The notes beneath the pieces are model-generated. The model saw only the letters and a program-made list of their open reading frames with translations, made no database searches and was not told the DNA's origin. A program made the translations under genes and the position numbers. From NCBI GenBank assembly GCA_902462205.1, contig CABQAR010000001.1, forward strand, positions 62,001-126,000: a stretch of 64,000 nucleotides of DNA, read 5' to 3'. This DNA is from an uncultured Dialister sp. (lineage in GTDB: Bacteria; Bacillota; Negativicutes; Veillonellales; Dialisteraceae). Positions 25,596-34,742 of this stretch are shown here, piece after piece (position 1 is the first letter of the stretch; every line of letters begins with the position of its first letter).

Positions 25596-25672
25596 AATTA
25601 TAATAAAGTAGATATCATGGGATAATTGTAGAAAAATATAAGTACACTTATTTTTATAAGGAGGAACAAATC

Positions 25673-26119
25673 ATGCAGATGAAAAAAGTGGCGGTTTCCC
25701 TGCTTGCAGCAGCAATGCTCGGCGCAGGCGTGTGTTCCAGCGTATCCGCAGCCAGCATAGGCAGCATTCTGGGCGGTGTGGTAAAAGTAGGCGGTATAGG
25801 ATTCCTTGTGGATAAATATGGTGAATCCATCAATAGTGCAATTAATTCAGTCATGATGAAAGAAGGCGCCGGAACCAATTACGCGACCAAGGTCGTTCCG
25901 ATAGTAAGTATCGGAAACAGCGGCTATATCGGAGCAGCTCAGGTCATTGGCGATGCTGACCAGGTGGAAAAAGTAGAGGCTGTGGGACAGCTCGAGGTCA
26001 GCTGGAACAGCAGGCTCTTCCGTATCAAAGGATTGATTCCCATGGACAGCAAGAATCCGACAAGCTTCAGCCGTGTGCAGGGTGTAGGCGTTTCGGCCGT
26101 TATTGACGTAAAGATTTAA
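25673..26119 (+). CDS. Secreted protein of unknown function (operon with LptD-like gene)
   Basis: The protein has 148 aa with a signal peptide ending near SSVSAAS. The mature part begins with a Gly-rich stretch (IGSILGGVVKVGGIGFLVDKYG) and ends in a predicted beta-rich region (VPIVSIGNSGYIGAAQVIG, then VQGVGVSAVIDVKI). I do not recognise the family. AAGGAGG lies 8 bases before ATG 25673. It is 16 bp from the next secreted protein, so the two probably work together in the envelope. Confidence 0.6.
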   Translation: MQMKKVAVSLLAAAMLGAGVCSSVSAASIGSILGGVVKVGGIGFLVDKYGESINSAINSVMMKEGAGTNYATKVVPIVSIGNSGYIGAAQVIGDADQVEKVEAVGQLEVSWNSRLFRIKGLIPMDSKNPTSFSRVQGVGVSAVIDVKI

Positions 26120-26135
26120 TCGGGAGGATTAAAGA

Positions 26136-27365
26136 ATGAACAAGTTAATTCTTGCGGCAGGCATTTCTTTATTACTGTCGCTTCCTGCAAGTGCCGCTGA
26201 ACCGGCAACTTTGAACGGCCGTATGGAAAGAGTGGAGGAAGTCATTTATGGCCAGGTACAGAGCGGGGCGCTGACGGATCGCATCAATTCAGCAGATAAC
26301 GTGATTTACGGGACAGGAAATTCAACAGGCGTCGGCCTGGACGATAAGATCGGCAATCTGTACGAGGACGTTGTAAACAGCGGAAACGATGCAGCGCCGT
26401 CTATTTCCACCCGTACAAATGCGCTTGAATATTACCTGACCGATGAAATCAAGAAAGACGCCCTTACCAACCGTATCGGCGATATGGAAAAAACCGTATT
26501 CGGCGGTGTAAAATCCGGAGCTATCGATAAACGTTCCGCAGAGCTTGAAAAAGCGGTCTACGGAGACCAGCATATGGAAATGAAAGACGTCGTGCTTCCG
26601 GGGAAAACCGTATTCAAGATCGCATTGAATGAAGGCGTCAGCAGCAAGACGAATCTGGTCGGTGATCCGGTTTCATTTACGGTCAAGGAAGATGTAAAGG
26701 TGGGAGATGTGCTTGTTTTACCGCGAGGCTCACAAGGGAGCGGCGTGGTAACGAAGGTGTCCCGTCCGCAGAGCTTTGGACGAAGCGGTAAACTGGATAT
26801 TTCCTTTGACCAGGTTTTTTCCTTGGATGACCAGCCGATTCCGACCGTATTGGGACCGGAAGCAAAGGAAAAACTGAAGATGGAGGCTGCTGCTGTGGGA
26901 GCCTCTGCCATCGGAGCGCTTGCGCTTGGCCCGATCGGCCTTGTCGGCGGTTTCTTTGTAAAAGGCAAAGACGTAGAGCTGCCGGCAGGCTCTGAGTTAT
27001 ATATTGAAACGCAGAGCGATGTGAGGACCAAAGGGCTTGCTATCGCATCCGGGGCGTCCAACGTCGTTGTGCGTAAGCGTGTTTCAAAGACCGCAGTGGC
27101 AGATGGGACGGCGGCAGCAGGCAGTATGGAAACGAAGGCAGCCACAGTATCTGAGGGTACCGGCGCGCCTGCGACCATTGAAAGCGCAAGAAATGAATTG
27201 AAGTTTGTCAATGAGAACGGTGAAGAAATAGATACGGCAACCAAAGAGGTGAAAGCGGAGACGGCCGAAATAAAGAGCCAGGCAAAAGAAGCAGGTGCGG
27301 AAGCAAAACAGACAACTGATGAAGGAGAAGATGCCGCTTCTGTGGTTATCGTGAGAAATGAGTAA
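26136..27365 (+). CDS. Secreted protein with repeated VIYG-type motifs, function unknown
   Basis: The protein has 409 aa and a signal peptide ending SLPASAAEP. Residues about 25-150 hold a repeat of roughly 30-40 residues: RMERVEEVIYG, RINSADNVIYG, RIGDMEKTVFGG and RSAELEKAVYGD. A beta-rich domain (VLPGKTVFKIALNEGVSS, then GDVLVLPRGSQGSGVVTKVSR) covers about 150-290, with a Gly-rich hydrophobic segment inside (GASAIGALALGPIGLVGGFF). The end is an Ala/Glu/Lys-rich tail. I know of no assigned function. It overlaps the LptD-like gene by 8 bp. Confidence 0.6.
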   Translation: MNKLILAAGISLLLSLPASAAEPATLNGRMERVEEVIYGQVQSGALTDRINSADNVIYGTGNSTGVGLDDKIGNLYEDVVNSGNDAAPSISTRTNALEYYLTDEIKKDALTNRIGDMEKTVFGGVKSGAIDKRSAELEKAVYGDQHMEMKDVVLPGKTVFKIALNEGVSSKTNLVGDPVSFTVKEDVKVGDVLVLPRGSQGSGVVTKVSRPQSFGRSGKLDISFDQVFSLDDQPIPTVLGPEAKEKLKMEAAAVGASAIGALALGPIGLVGGFFVKGKDVELPAGSELYIETQSDVRTKGLAIASGASNVVVRKRVSKTAVADGTAAAGSMETKAATVSEGTGAPATIESARNELKFVNENGEEIDTATKEVKAETAEIKSQAKEAGAEAKQTTDEGEDAASVVIVRNE

Positions 27366-29139
27366 TTTAAAATCAAAGGCAGCCCTGCTTTTGTCGGCGC
27401 TGCTTTTCATGGGTCTGGGCACGGCGCAAGGCGCAGCTGCTGATCAAAATACGAGTAGTGAGGAAAGCCAGGAAACGTCAGTGTCTGCTGCCGCTCAAAA
27501 TGAAACGGAGACGTCCGTAACGTCCGCGTCGGGTGGAGCTAATATGGCTCTATCGTCGGGGTCTGTTTCGAGTGCGTCTTATCAGTCATATGACTCGTCA
27601 GAAGAATATGTACCGGATGAGCAGTATAAAGGCGTTGTACGACCTTCTTCTGATACGGAAAACACAGTGATAGAAAATCAGCAAAGCGTAAGTGACACGA
27701 CGGAAAAAAATGAAAGAAATAAGAACGAGACGAAAAAAGGTGACGAGGGGAAAAAATCGTCTATATCGGCAGAAAATCCATTGAGACTTACTGCGGACAG
27801 AATTCGATATAATGATTTGACCGGAGATGTAAATGCTTGGGGTCGTATAGATATGAAACATATGATGGATCGGTATACGACCGAATATGTGTATGGAAAT
27901 ACTCTCACGCAGAAATATGTGATTCCAGGTGAAGTGCGTTGGGATAATCCCACGACGAAATCAAGGGCTGATCGGGCAGAATATGACGCAGCGGCGGCTG
28001 TCGGCACTTTTTATGGCGTATCGGGATGGGACTCAGGGTTATATTATTTTCAGGGATCCGAAGGGAAATATTATAGGAATGATAATAAAATTGTTATCAA
28101 AAATGGATATTTCACGACGAAGCATGCTGTGGCAAAAGTACCGGATTATCGTTTAGAAGCGGATTCGATAGATATTTATCCGGGAGATCACTATACAGCG
28201 CATAATGTAAAACTTAAGTTTAAGAATACGATTTTTATGACATTAGCCAATTACAGTGCATCATTGCAGAATGATAATGCCATCAGCCCATGGTCTTTAA
28301 TTCCGCGTCCGAAATATGACAGCGATAATGGATGGGGTTGGTACAATGGCGTTGAATTTTCCTTGGCGCACAGATCTGACTTAAGTTTCTATCTTAAAAA
28401 TGAATGGTATACCAAGTCTGGCTATAAGCCTGATGTAGGGATTAGATATCAGTCACCTATCGGATGGTTTACTTTGCATTATGCGGAGAAACAAAGTGTG
28501 ACTAATGATGATGGGGGCTTGTGGATCAAGAAAAGGCCGTCACTAGAGTTTGTCTCTAATCGTTATTATCTTTTTGGATCACCATTTTATGTTGGTGCTA
28601 ATGGTGAGGTTGGATATTGGGAAGAAGATAGATCTAGGGGTTGGTCTAGGGAAGGTGCATATAAAGGCTTTAATATTTACTTTTCACGTAAGCCGGTTAA
28701 AATTGGTAAATTTTTAAGTTTTAATTGGAGAGTGGGCTTTGAAAAGAACTTTTATGAATACAGATCTGTTTATAGAGGGAAAAAATATGAACCCCTAAAT
28801 ACAGAAAGAACTAATACATATTATATGCTTGGTCTTAGAGGCACTTATAGAGCTATCTCTGCCTGGATTAATTATACAAATAGGGATCTGGAGGGAAGTT
28901 CTCCTTATCGCTATGACACATATAGCACGGCCAATCCAGTTGACACAGGATTCAGGCTACAAATTGCGCCCAAAGATGCTATCAGTATCACGTGGTCGAT
29001 TAACTCCGAAACGGGTAATGTTGATCATAATTACTATACTTATTATCGAGATATGCATTCCTTTTATGGATGGATTAGTTATGACAAAATAGAGCAGAAG
29101 ACTACATTCATGATTATGCCGAAGGACTTCAGATTCTGA
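27358..29139 (+). CDS. LptD/OstA-like outer-membrane assembly protein
   Basis: The protein has 593 aa: a signal peptide (GTAQGAAA), a Ser/Thr/Glu-rich linker to about residue 135, an OstA-like N-domain (NPLRLTADRIRYNDLTGDVNAWG, then VPDYRLEADSIDIYPGDHYTA) and a long beta-barrel region of alternating aromatic strands ending in Phe (MPKDFRF), the outer-membrane insertion signal. LptD places lipopolysaccharide in the outer leaflet. This protein is shorter than the proteobacterial one (about 780 aa), so it may be a paralogue. From about 27900 the DNA is clearly richer in A+T than its neighbours, which suggests transfer or a fast-changing surface region. Confidence 0.75.
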   Translation: MSNLKSKAALLLSALLFMGLGTAQGAAADQNTSSEESQETSVSAAAQNETETSVTSASGGANMALSSGSVSSASYQSYDSSEEYVPDEQYKGVVRPSSDTENTVIENQQSVSDTTEKNERNKNETKKGDEGKKSSISAENPLRLTADRIRYNDLTGDVNAWGRIDMKHMMDRYTTEYVYGNTLTQKYVIPGEVRWDNPTTKSRADRAEYDAAAAVGTFYGVSGWDSGLYYFQGSEGKYYRNDNKIVIKNGYFTTKHAVAKVPDYRLEADSIDIYPGDHYTAHNVKLKFKNTIFMTLANYSASLQNDNAISPWSLIPRPKYDSDNGWGWYNGVEFSLAHRSDLSFYLKNEWYTKSGYKPDVGIRYQSPIGWFTLHYAEKQSVTNDDGGLWIKKRPSLEFVSNRYYLFGSPFYVGANGEVGYWEEDRSRGWSREGAYKGFNIYFSRKPVKIGKFLSFNWRVGFEKNFYEYRSVYRGKKYEPLNTERTNTYYMLGLRGTYRAISAWINYTNRDLEGSSPYRYDTYSTANPVDTGFRLQIAPKDAISITWSINSETGNVDHNYYTYYRDMHSFYGWISYDKIEQKTTFMIMPKDFRF

Positions 29140-29167
29140 AATGAAATATATTGTTTAGGAGACAATA

Positions 29168-30559
29168 ATGAGATTTTCTTTAGATAGTGAATTATCCGTT
29201 GATTTAGCCTGTGTGTTTGGGGAGAAGTGGAACGTACAGAAGGAAGATTTGAAAACATATGGGGAAACAATTGCTAAGGCGGCGCAGCTTTTAGATACTA
29301 TCAGGAGCACGGGCGTCGGCCCGGACGGTGGGAGCGTATATTTTCCGAGACTGCCATATATATTGGAAGAAGAGCTTCTGATGTCACAGTCCGAACGGGA
29401 ACGATTTACCCATCTGGCAGCTGTTTCTCAAGAGCATGATGTTCTGGTTTCTATCGGCATTGGCGGGTCTTATTTAGGGAATCAGGCTCTTTTTGATGTG
29501 TTTTGCGGGCCTTACTGGAACCTGAAGTCCAAAAAGGAAAGAAATGGACATCCACAGGTGTTTTTTGCAGGTCAGAATATGGATCCGGCAAGCCTGATGG
29601 GAACAATCCGGCAGATAAAGAGGGAGGCAGAACAGGCTGACCATCGGTTAAAGGTTTTACTTCTCGTCATTTCCAAATCAGGGACGACCATAGAGCCGAT
29701 GGCGGCATTCCGCGTATTAAAACAGGAGCTATCCGGTTTCTGCGAGTTGTCTTACATCGCCATCACTGATGCGGAAAAGGGAAATTTGCGCGCAGTGGCC
29801 GATAAAAATGGTTGGGGAAAATTTACTGTCCCGAATGGCATCGGAGGAAGATTCAGTATTTTTTCACAGGTGGGTTTGGTTTTTGCCAAGCTCATCGGAC
29901 TTGATGTGGAAGAATTCCTTCGCGGAGCCCGGTTTGTAGAGGAATATTGCAGGAGCAATGATTTTAATAATCCTGCGCTGATGATGGCCGCAGTTAAATT
30001 TATTGCCATGAAAGAATATGGTATTGTGGCAGAAGTCATCATGCCGTATGGGGAGAAACTACGCTCCTTTGGATGGTGGTATGCCCAACTACTGGGAGAA
30101 TCCTTGGGGAAGAAATACGATATCCATGGAAATATCGTATATAATGGCAGGATTCCGGTTGCCTGCGTGGGAACCACGGATATGCATTCCTTGACACAGG
30201 AACATCAGCAGGGGAAAAAGAATAAGCTTGTGCAGTTTATTTCTGTCAGATATCCGACGGATAATGTGAATGTGCCTTGTGAGGAAGACGGCATCTCCGG
30301 AATGGTCAAAATGAGCAGGATGCTCAATGCTGCGGCGAAATCCAATCAGGAAGCGCTGGCAAACGAGGGACGCATGAGCTGTCATATATGCATTAACAAA
30401 CTGACTCCGTTCCACATGGGTGCACTCATGTATTTCTTCTTCCTTGCAATTGCCTATGAGGGGGCATTGGCAGATATCAATACGTATGACCAACCGGGCG
30501 TGGAGGATTATAAGAAGATACTTCATTCTTATTTGAAGAGCTATATAGAGAAGGAGTAG
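29168..30559 (+). CDS. pgi: Glucose-6-phosphate isomerase
   Basis: It interconverts glucose 6-phosphate and fructose 6-phosphate. Family motifs are VSIGIGGSYLGNQAL, VISKSGTTIEP, GGRFSIFSQVGL (signature 1) and a C-terminal FHMGALMYFFFLAI, ending in Lys-Ser-rich VEDYKKILHSYLKSY. The length of 463 aa is normal for the bacterial type. The first 40 codons share the A+T-rich composition of the upstream LptD-like gene; the rest is typical of the window. It sits 28 bp after that gene and 4 bp before the PilP-like gene. Confidence 0.95.
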   Translation: MRFSLDSELSVDLACVFGEKWNVQKEDLKTYGETIAKAAQLLDTIRSTGVGPDGGSVYFPRLPYILEEELLMSQSERERFTHLAAVSQEHDVLVSIGIGGSYLGNQALFDVFCGPYWNLKSKKERNGHPQVFFAGQNMDPASLMGTIRQIKREAEQADHRLKVLLLVISKSGTTIEPMAAFRVLKQELSGFCELSYIAITDAEKGNLRAVADKNGWGKFTVPNGIGGRFSIFSQVGLVFAKLIGLDVEEFLRGARFVEEYCRSNDFNNPALMMAAVKFIAMKEYGIVAEVIMPYGEKLRSFGWWYAQLLGESLGKKYDIHGNIVYNGRIPVACVGTTDMHSLTQEHQQGKKNKLVQFISVRYPTDNVNVPCEEDGISGMVKMSRMLNAAAKSNQEALANEGRMSCHICINKLTPFHMGALMYFFFLAIAYEGALADINTYDQPGVEDYKKILHSYLKSYIEKE

Positions 30560-30563
30560 GCGG

Positions 30564-31094
30564 ATGGATCCGGTAACGAAAAAGTGGATGTTGCCGGCAG
30601 GAGGAGCAGCAGCGGTCATCCTTACCCTATGGGGGATTTTTGGCGGAGGCACTGCATTGACAGTACTGCCGGAGCCAGAAAAGAAGGAAGGACCTGCTGT
30701 TTTAGAAAAGGACAGTTCCATCGTCCATGAAGGAAACAAGGGCGGCGTTAAGAAATATGACGCAGCCCTTTATTTACGCAGCAGGCCTTTGAGAGATCCG
30801 TTTCATGCGGAAAATATGGGTATACTGTCAAAAAATCAAGGCGCTGCGACAGAAGCAAAGCGTGGAATGCCTGCGGAAATAAAAGAAAATTATCAGGAGA
30901 GTACCCGAGGATACCCTGTCCTGCAGGGAATCATGCAGTATGGCGAAAATAAGCTCGCCATGGTCGAAGTGGATGGGAAATCGGAAACCGTTCGGGAAGG
31001 GGACAAGGTGTCGTCATGGTCAGTGGTTGCAATTCAGGACAAGTCAGTCAGTCTGGCAGGCGAAAGCGGAATGCTTCTCTTAACCATGCCGTAG
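30564..31094 (+). CDS. PilP/GspC-like inner-membrane protein of a secretin system
   Basis: The protein has 176 aa. One N-terminal membrane helix (MLPAGGAAAVILTLWGIF) is followed by a linker and a small C-terminal beta domain (YPVLQGIMQYGENKLAMVEVDGKSETVREGDKV) that fits the PilP/GspC homology-region pattern (RDPF upstream, then G-x-x-x-G-D-x-V). Such proteins link the inner membrane to the secretin. The secretin gene overlaps its 3' end by 79 bp in another frame, which supports a joint function. No pilin or motor ATPase lies in this window. Confidence 0.7.
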   Translation: MDPVTKKWMLPAGGAAAVILTLWGIFGGGTALTVLPEPEKKEGPAVLEKDSSIVHEGNKGGVKKYDAALYLRSRPLRDPFHAENMGILSKNQGAATEAKRGMPAEIKENYQESTRGYPVLQGIMQYGENKLAMVEVDGKSETVREGDKVSSWSVVAIQDKSVSLAGESGMLLLTMP

Positions 31095-32584
31095 TCGGCG
31101 GGATCCTTTTTTTGTGTGCATTTTTATGTGCGCCGTTGATTCCCGTAAATGCTGCAGATGCGGAAGATGCTCAGAAAATGAGGGAAGAATATGATTTGAA
31201 TCTGGATAAAAGCGCGCATGAAACGATGAGGGAGGAGATTGTCCTTTCCCGAAAACGGGGTGGGCATCGGGAAAAAGGGAATACAGTCTATGCAGCTCCG
31301 GTCGCGATGCCACAGATCCCTTCCGATTCTGACAGATACCAAGAGAAAGGCGTCATCGGAAATGATGAGCGCAGTTTCAGCCTTCATGTCAAAAACGCAC
31401 CATTACAGCCGATCTTGCAGAATCTGGCGGAGCTGACCGGGAAAAATATCATTTATCATGGGATCCTGGAAGGAACGGTGACGGCAGATTTAGACCGGGT
31501 GACACCGGAAGAAGCACTATCTGCCATACTGGCGTCCGGTGGACTGGTTGCCCGGTATGAAGGACGCACATTGATCATATTTAATGGGCCTTCGCTGAAA
31601 ACGGCAGGCAAAACGGTGCAGTCTTACCGGTTATCCTATGCGGACGCAAAAGAGGTGGCGGAAGGACTGAAAGCGCTGTCTGAGAATTCCCATGTGACAT
31701 ATAGCCAGACCGCAAATACAGTCATTGTGAGCGGAACGCCCCTTGAAGTCATGCAGACAGGATCCATTATCCGGACACTGGATATTCCTGAAAAGCAGGT
31801 GAAAGTAGAGGCGGAAGTCATAGCAGTTAACCGCTCCCATGCAAAGGAACTGGGGATTGACTGGAATTTTAAATCACTTACGGGAAGCGGAGAATATCAC
31901 CGTGAAAGCTGGACGGAACAGCGGTATGTGACAGATGGCGATGGCAATATCCGTTATGATAAGAATGGAAATCCCAGACTAAGGAATATAGAGCATAATG
32001 GCTGGAACGTAAAAATGCCGGAAGGCTATGCAGGTATTTCCTATGGAAGGTCGATCGCCGGTCATCCATACACGGCGTTCTTTCAGGCGAATTTGAATGC
32101 ACTCGTGTCTACAGGGAAGGCGCGCATCCTTGCCCGGCCGAACGTGGTGACGATGAATGGCAGAGAAGCAGAAATCTTGATCGGCAATAAGATTCCCGTT
32201 CTGGTAGAACACGTGGACAACGGGGTACGCACGACCACGACGGAATACAGGGATGCCGGAATCAAACTGACCTATACGCCCCGCATCAGCAGGCGTAATG
32301 AAATTACTGCAGATGTGAATGCGGAAGTATCTACGCCATACCTGGTGCCTGAAATGAGGGCGTACCGGATCATCACCAGACAGGCGAACACATTGGTCCG
32401 TCTCAAATCAGGCGATATGCTGACCATTGGCGGACTGATCGATAAGGAAGAAAGCAAGACCTTCAGAAAAGTCCCTATTTTAGGAGATATTCCTCTTCTG
32501 GGGAAACTCTTCCAGAGCAAGAGCCGCTCGGTGGAGGAGTCGGAAATCATCATTATCATCAGGGCGGAAATCCTTGATGGATAA
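31016..32584 (+). CDS. Secretin (PilQ/GspD family)
   Basis: The protein has 522 aa. The signal sequence lies after a long basic start (GGILFLCAFLCAPLIPVNA). An STN/N-type domain covers about residues 120-190 (FSLHVKNAPLQPILQNLAELTG), then an N1-like domain. The secretin core starts near VEAEVIAVNRSHAKELGIDW and includes ARPNVVTMNGREAEILIGNKIPV and GDMLTIGGLIDKEE, ending PLLGKLFQSK. It would form the outer-membrane ring of a type IV pilus or type II-like secretion system. ATG 31016 lies inside the PilP-like gene; AAGGTG is about 8 bases upstream. Confidence 0.88.
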   Translation: MVSGCNSGQVSQSGRRKRNASLNHAVVGGILFLCAFLCAPLIPVNAADAEDAQKMREEYDLNLDKSAHETMREEIVLSRKRGGHREKGNTVYAAPVAMPQIPSDSDRYQEKGVIGNDERSFSLHVKNAPLQPILQNLAELTGKNIIYHGILEGTVTADLDRVTPEEALSAILASGGLVARYEGRTLIIFNGPSLKTAGKTVQSYRLSYADAKEVAEGLKALSENSHVTYSQTANTVIVSGTPLEVMQTGSIIRTLDIPEKQVKVEAEVIAVNRSHAKELGIDWNFKSLTGSGEYHRESWTEQRYVTDGDGNIRYDKNGNPRLRNIEHNGWNVKMPEGYAGISYGRSIAGHPYTAFFQANLNALVSTGKARILARPNVVTMNGREAEILIGNKIPVLVEHVDNGVRTTTTEYRDAGIKLTYTPRISRRNEITADVNAEVSTPYLVPEMRAYRIITRQANTLVRLKSGDMLTIGGLIDKEESKTFRKVPILGDIPLLGKLFQSKSRSVEESEIIIIIRAEILDG

Positions 32585-32634
32585 ATTGTATCGGGAGATG
32601 GAACATGCATCTCTTTTGGGAGAAATAAACGTTC

Positions 32635-34515
32635 ATGGCAGTACTTAAAGTCAGCGGCTTAACGAAAGCTTTCGGAATCAACAGCGTATTTGAAGATGTT
32701 TCCTTCGAACTCAGAAGTGGAGAACGGATCGGCCTGGTCGGAGCGAATGGGGCAGGGAAAACGACGCTTTTGAAATGCATCATGGGGACGGAGGAGGCGG
32801 ATAAGGGATCTGTAAAGGTAGGGGACGGAGCCATCGTTGATTATCTTCGCCAGGATTTCGACTACGCCAGCCATACCATCAGGGAAGAGATGGAAGAAGC
32901 GTGGAAGGATGTCCTTTTCTATAAAGAGAAAATGGAATCACTGGCGAAGGAGCTGGAAATAAAAAAGAACGATGAAGAACTTGTCCTGCTGTATGGAAAG
33001 ACGGAAGCCCGATTTGAGTTCCTTGGCGGATATGATTATGAGTCGACCACGAGGAAGATTCTGACAGGACTTGGATTCAGCGATGCGGATTGGGACAGGG
33101 ACATCCATTCATTTTCCGGCGGGCAGAAAGTAAGGATTAATCTGGCCGCTGCTTTTGTGCGCCATCCGGATTTCCTGCTTCTTGATGAACCGACGAACCA
33201 TCTGGATATGGGAATGCTGGAATGGCTGGAGGATTATCTTCGCTCCTATAAGGGGGGCATTCTCATGATATCCCATGACCGATATTTTCTGGATGCGGCC
33301 GCCACAGGAATCATTGATCTGGAAAATCACCACATCCGCACATTCCGCGGCGGATATACACGATATCTGGCAACAAAGGCCGGACAGGATGCGGCTTATG
33401 AAAAGGCGTATGAAAAGCAGCAGGAGCATATCAGGGAAACAGAAGAATATATCCGCAGGTACAAGGCAGGAATTAAATCAAAGCAGGCTAGAGGCAGGCA
33501 GTCCCAGTTGAACCGTCTGGAGAGGCTTGAAAGGCCGGAACATCAGGCGACGCTCCGCTTTCATTTCACGCCTCCTGATGATTGTGCGGAGAAAGTTCTG
33601 GATATCCTCCATGGGGAAGCAGGCTATGATGGGCAGAGCCTGTTCAGGGATATCGAGCTGCACATCAAAAAAGGGGAGACAGTAGGACTGATCGGTCCGA
33701 ACGGCGCGGGAAAAACAACGCTGCTTAAGATGGTTACAGGAGATATCCGCACGGGAGACAGTCTGATCCGCGTCGGAAATAATGTCAGGATCGGCTATTA
33801 TTCGCAGGAGCAGGAGCGTCTGCATACCGGCTCGACAGTGATAGATGAAATCAGGAATCTGTTCAATTTTGGCGAAAAGGAAGCACGGAACATCTTAGGC
33901 ATGTTTTTGTTCCGCGGGGATGACGTCTTCAAAGAAATTTCTCTTTTGTCCGGCGGAGAAAAGGCAAGGTTGTCACTGCTGTGCCTTTTTCTGGAACGGC
34001 CGAATTTCCTGATTCTTGACGAACCGACAAACCATTTGGATATTCCCACCAGAGAAATCATGGAAGATGCGATCAGGGCCTTTGGCGGAACCTGTCTGGT
34101 TGTTTCTCACGACCGATATTTTTTAGATAAGATTGTTACACGGACGCTGGAACTCGATCAGGGGAAATTGACGGAATATCTCGGAAACTATACTTACTAC
34201 AAAGAAAAGAAAAAAGATCTGGAAGAATTTGAACGTGACAGGAATGGAAGCTCGGAAAAAGAGCCTGTAAAGGAAATTCGAGCGGAAACTGAAAAAGAAC
34301 AGGCCGGGAAAAAGGAAGTTTCTCCCGTGGCTGTAGAAAAGCTGGAACATATTGAGATGGAAATCGCCCGTTTGGAAGCAACGTTGAAAATGTATACGGC
34401 GAGAATGAACAGCGAGCCTGAGAACTATCTTTCCCTCAACGAGGAATACGGGGAAACGGAAGAAAAACTGGCGAAGCTGTATGAAAAATGGGACGCTCTG
34501 GCAGAAGAAATGTAG
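32635..34515 (+). CDS. ABC-F family ATPase (Uup/YdiF-like)
   Basis: This soluble protein has 626 aa, two ABC domains and no membrane segment. Walker A is GANGAGKTT (36-44) in the first domain and GPNGAGKTT in the second. Signatures are FSGGQKVR and LSGGEKARLS, and both Walker B motifs read DEPTNHLD. The linker is Arg/Lys-rich (YKAGIKSKQARGRQSQLNRLERLERP). The end is a charged coiled coil like that of Uup. ABC-F proteins act on the ribosome or on DNA branch points; which applies here cannot be told. Confidence 0.9.
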   Translation: MAVLKVSGLTKAFGINSVFEDVSFELRSGERIGLVGANGAGKTTLLKCIMGTEEADKGSVKVGDGAIVDYLRQDFDYASHTIREEMEEAWKDVLFYKEKMESLAKELEIKKNDEELVLLYGKTEARFEFLGGYDYESTTRKILTGLGFSDADWDRDIHSFSGGQKVRINLAAAFVRHPDFLLLDEPTNHLDMGMLEWLEDYLRSYKGGILMISHDRYFLDAAATGIIDLENHHIRTFRGGYTRYLATKAGQDAAYEKAYEKQQEHIRETEEYIRRYKAGIKSKQARGRQSQLNRLERLERPEHQATLRFHFTPPDDCAEKVLDILHGEAGYDGQSLFRDIELHIKKGETVGLIGPNGAGKTTLLKMVTGDIRTGDSLIRVGNNVRIGYYSQEQERLHTGSTVIDEIRNLFNFGEKEARNILGMFLFRGDDVFKEISLLSGGEKARLSLLCLFLERPNFLILDEPTNHLDIPTREIMEDAIRAFGGTCLVVSHDRYFLDKIVTRTLELDQGKLTEYLGNYTYYKEKKKDLEEFERDRNGSSEKEPVKEIRAETEKEQAGKKEVSPVAVEKLEHIEMEIARLEATLKMYTARMNSEPENYLSLNEEYGETEEKLAKLYEKWDALAEEM

Positions 34516-34521
34516 GCACAC

Positions 34522-34606
34522 AAAAAGACGGCACCCTGAACGGACCTCCTTAAGTTGATTTTTGAGTTCACTTTCCGGAGGCGGTGCAGGGCACCGTCTT
34601 TTTTTG
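34522..34606 (+). terminator. Terminator after the ABC-F gene
   Basis: AAAAAGACGG at 34522-34531 pairs with CCGTCTTTTT near 34595-34604; two mismatches interrupt the stem before three more pairs (CCC with GGG). It ends in seven T. Confidence 0.7.
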
Positions 34607-34674
34607 TCGCCGAATAGGCATGATAAAACCCCCAGTTTACTGGGGGTAGATAAAAGAACTTATAGAAAAAGGAA

Positions 34675-34736
34675 GAACCTCCCATGGTAAAATATTGCGG
34701 GTTTGGCAACCACAAATAATTATCTAAAGGAGGTTC
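34675..34736 (+). promoter_or_regulatory. Inverted repeat that can hide the tnpA ribosome binding site
   Basis: GAACCTCC at 34675-34682 is the exact reverse complement of GGAGGTTC at 34729-34736, which contains the tnpA Shine-Dalgarno sequence. IS200 elements are known to limit transposase translation by such a leader hairpin. Confidence 0.6.
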
Positions 34737-34742
34737 CTGTCA

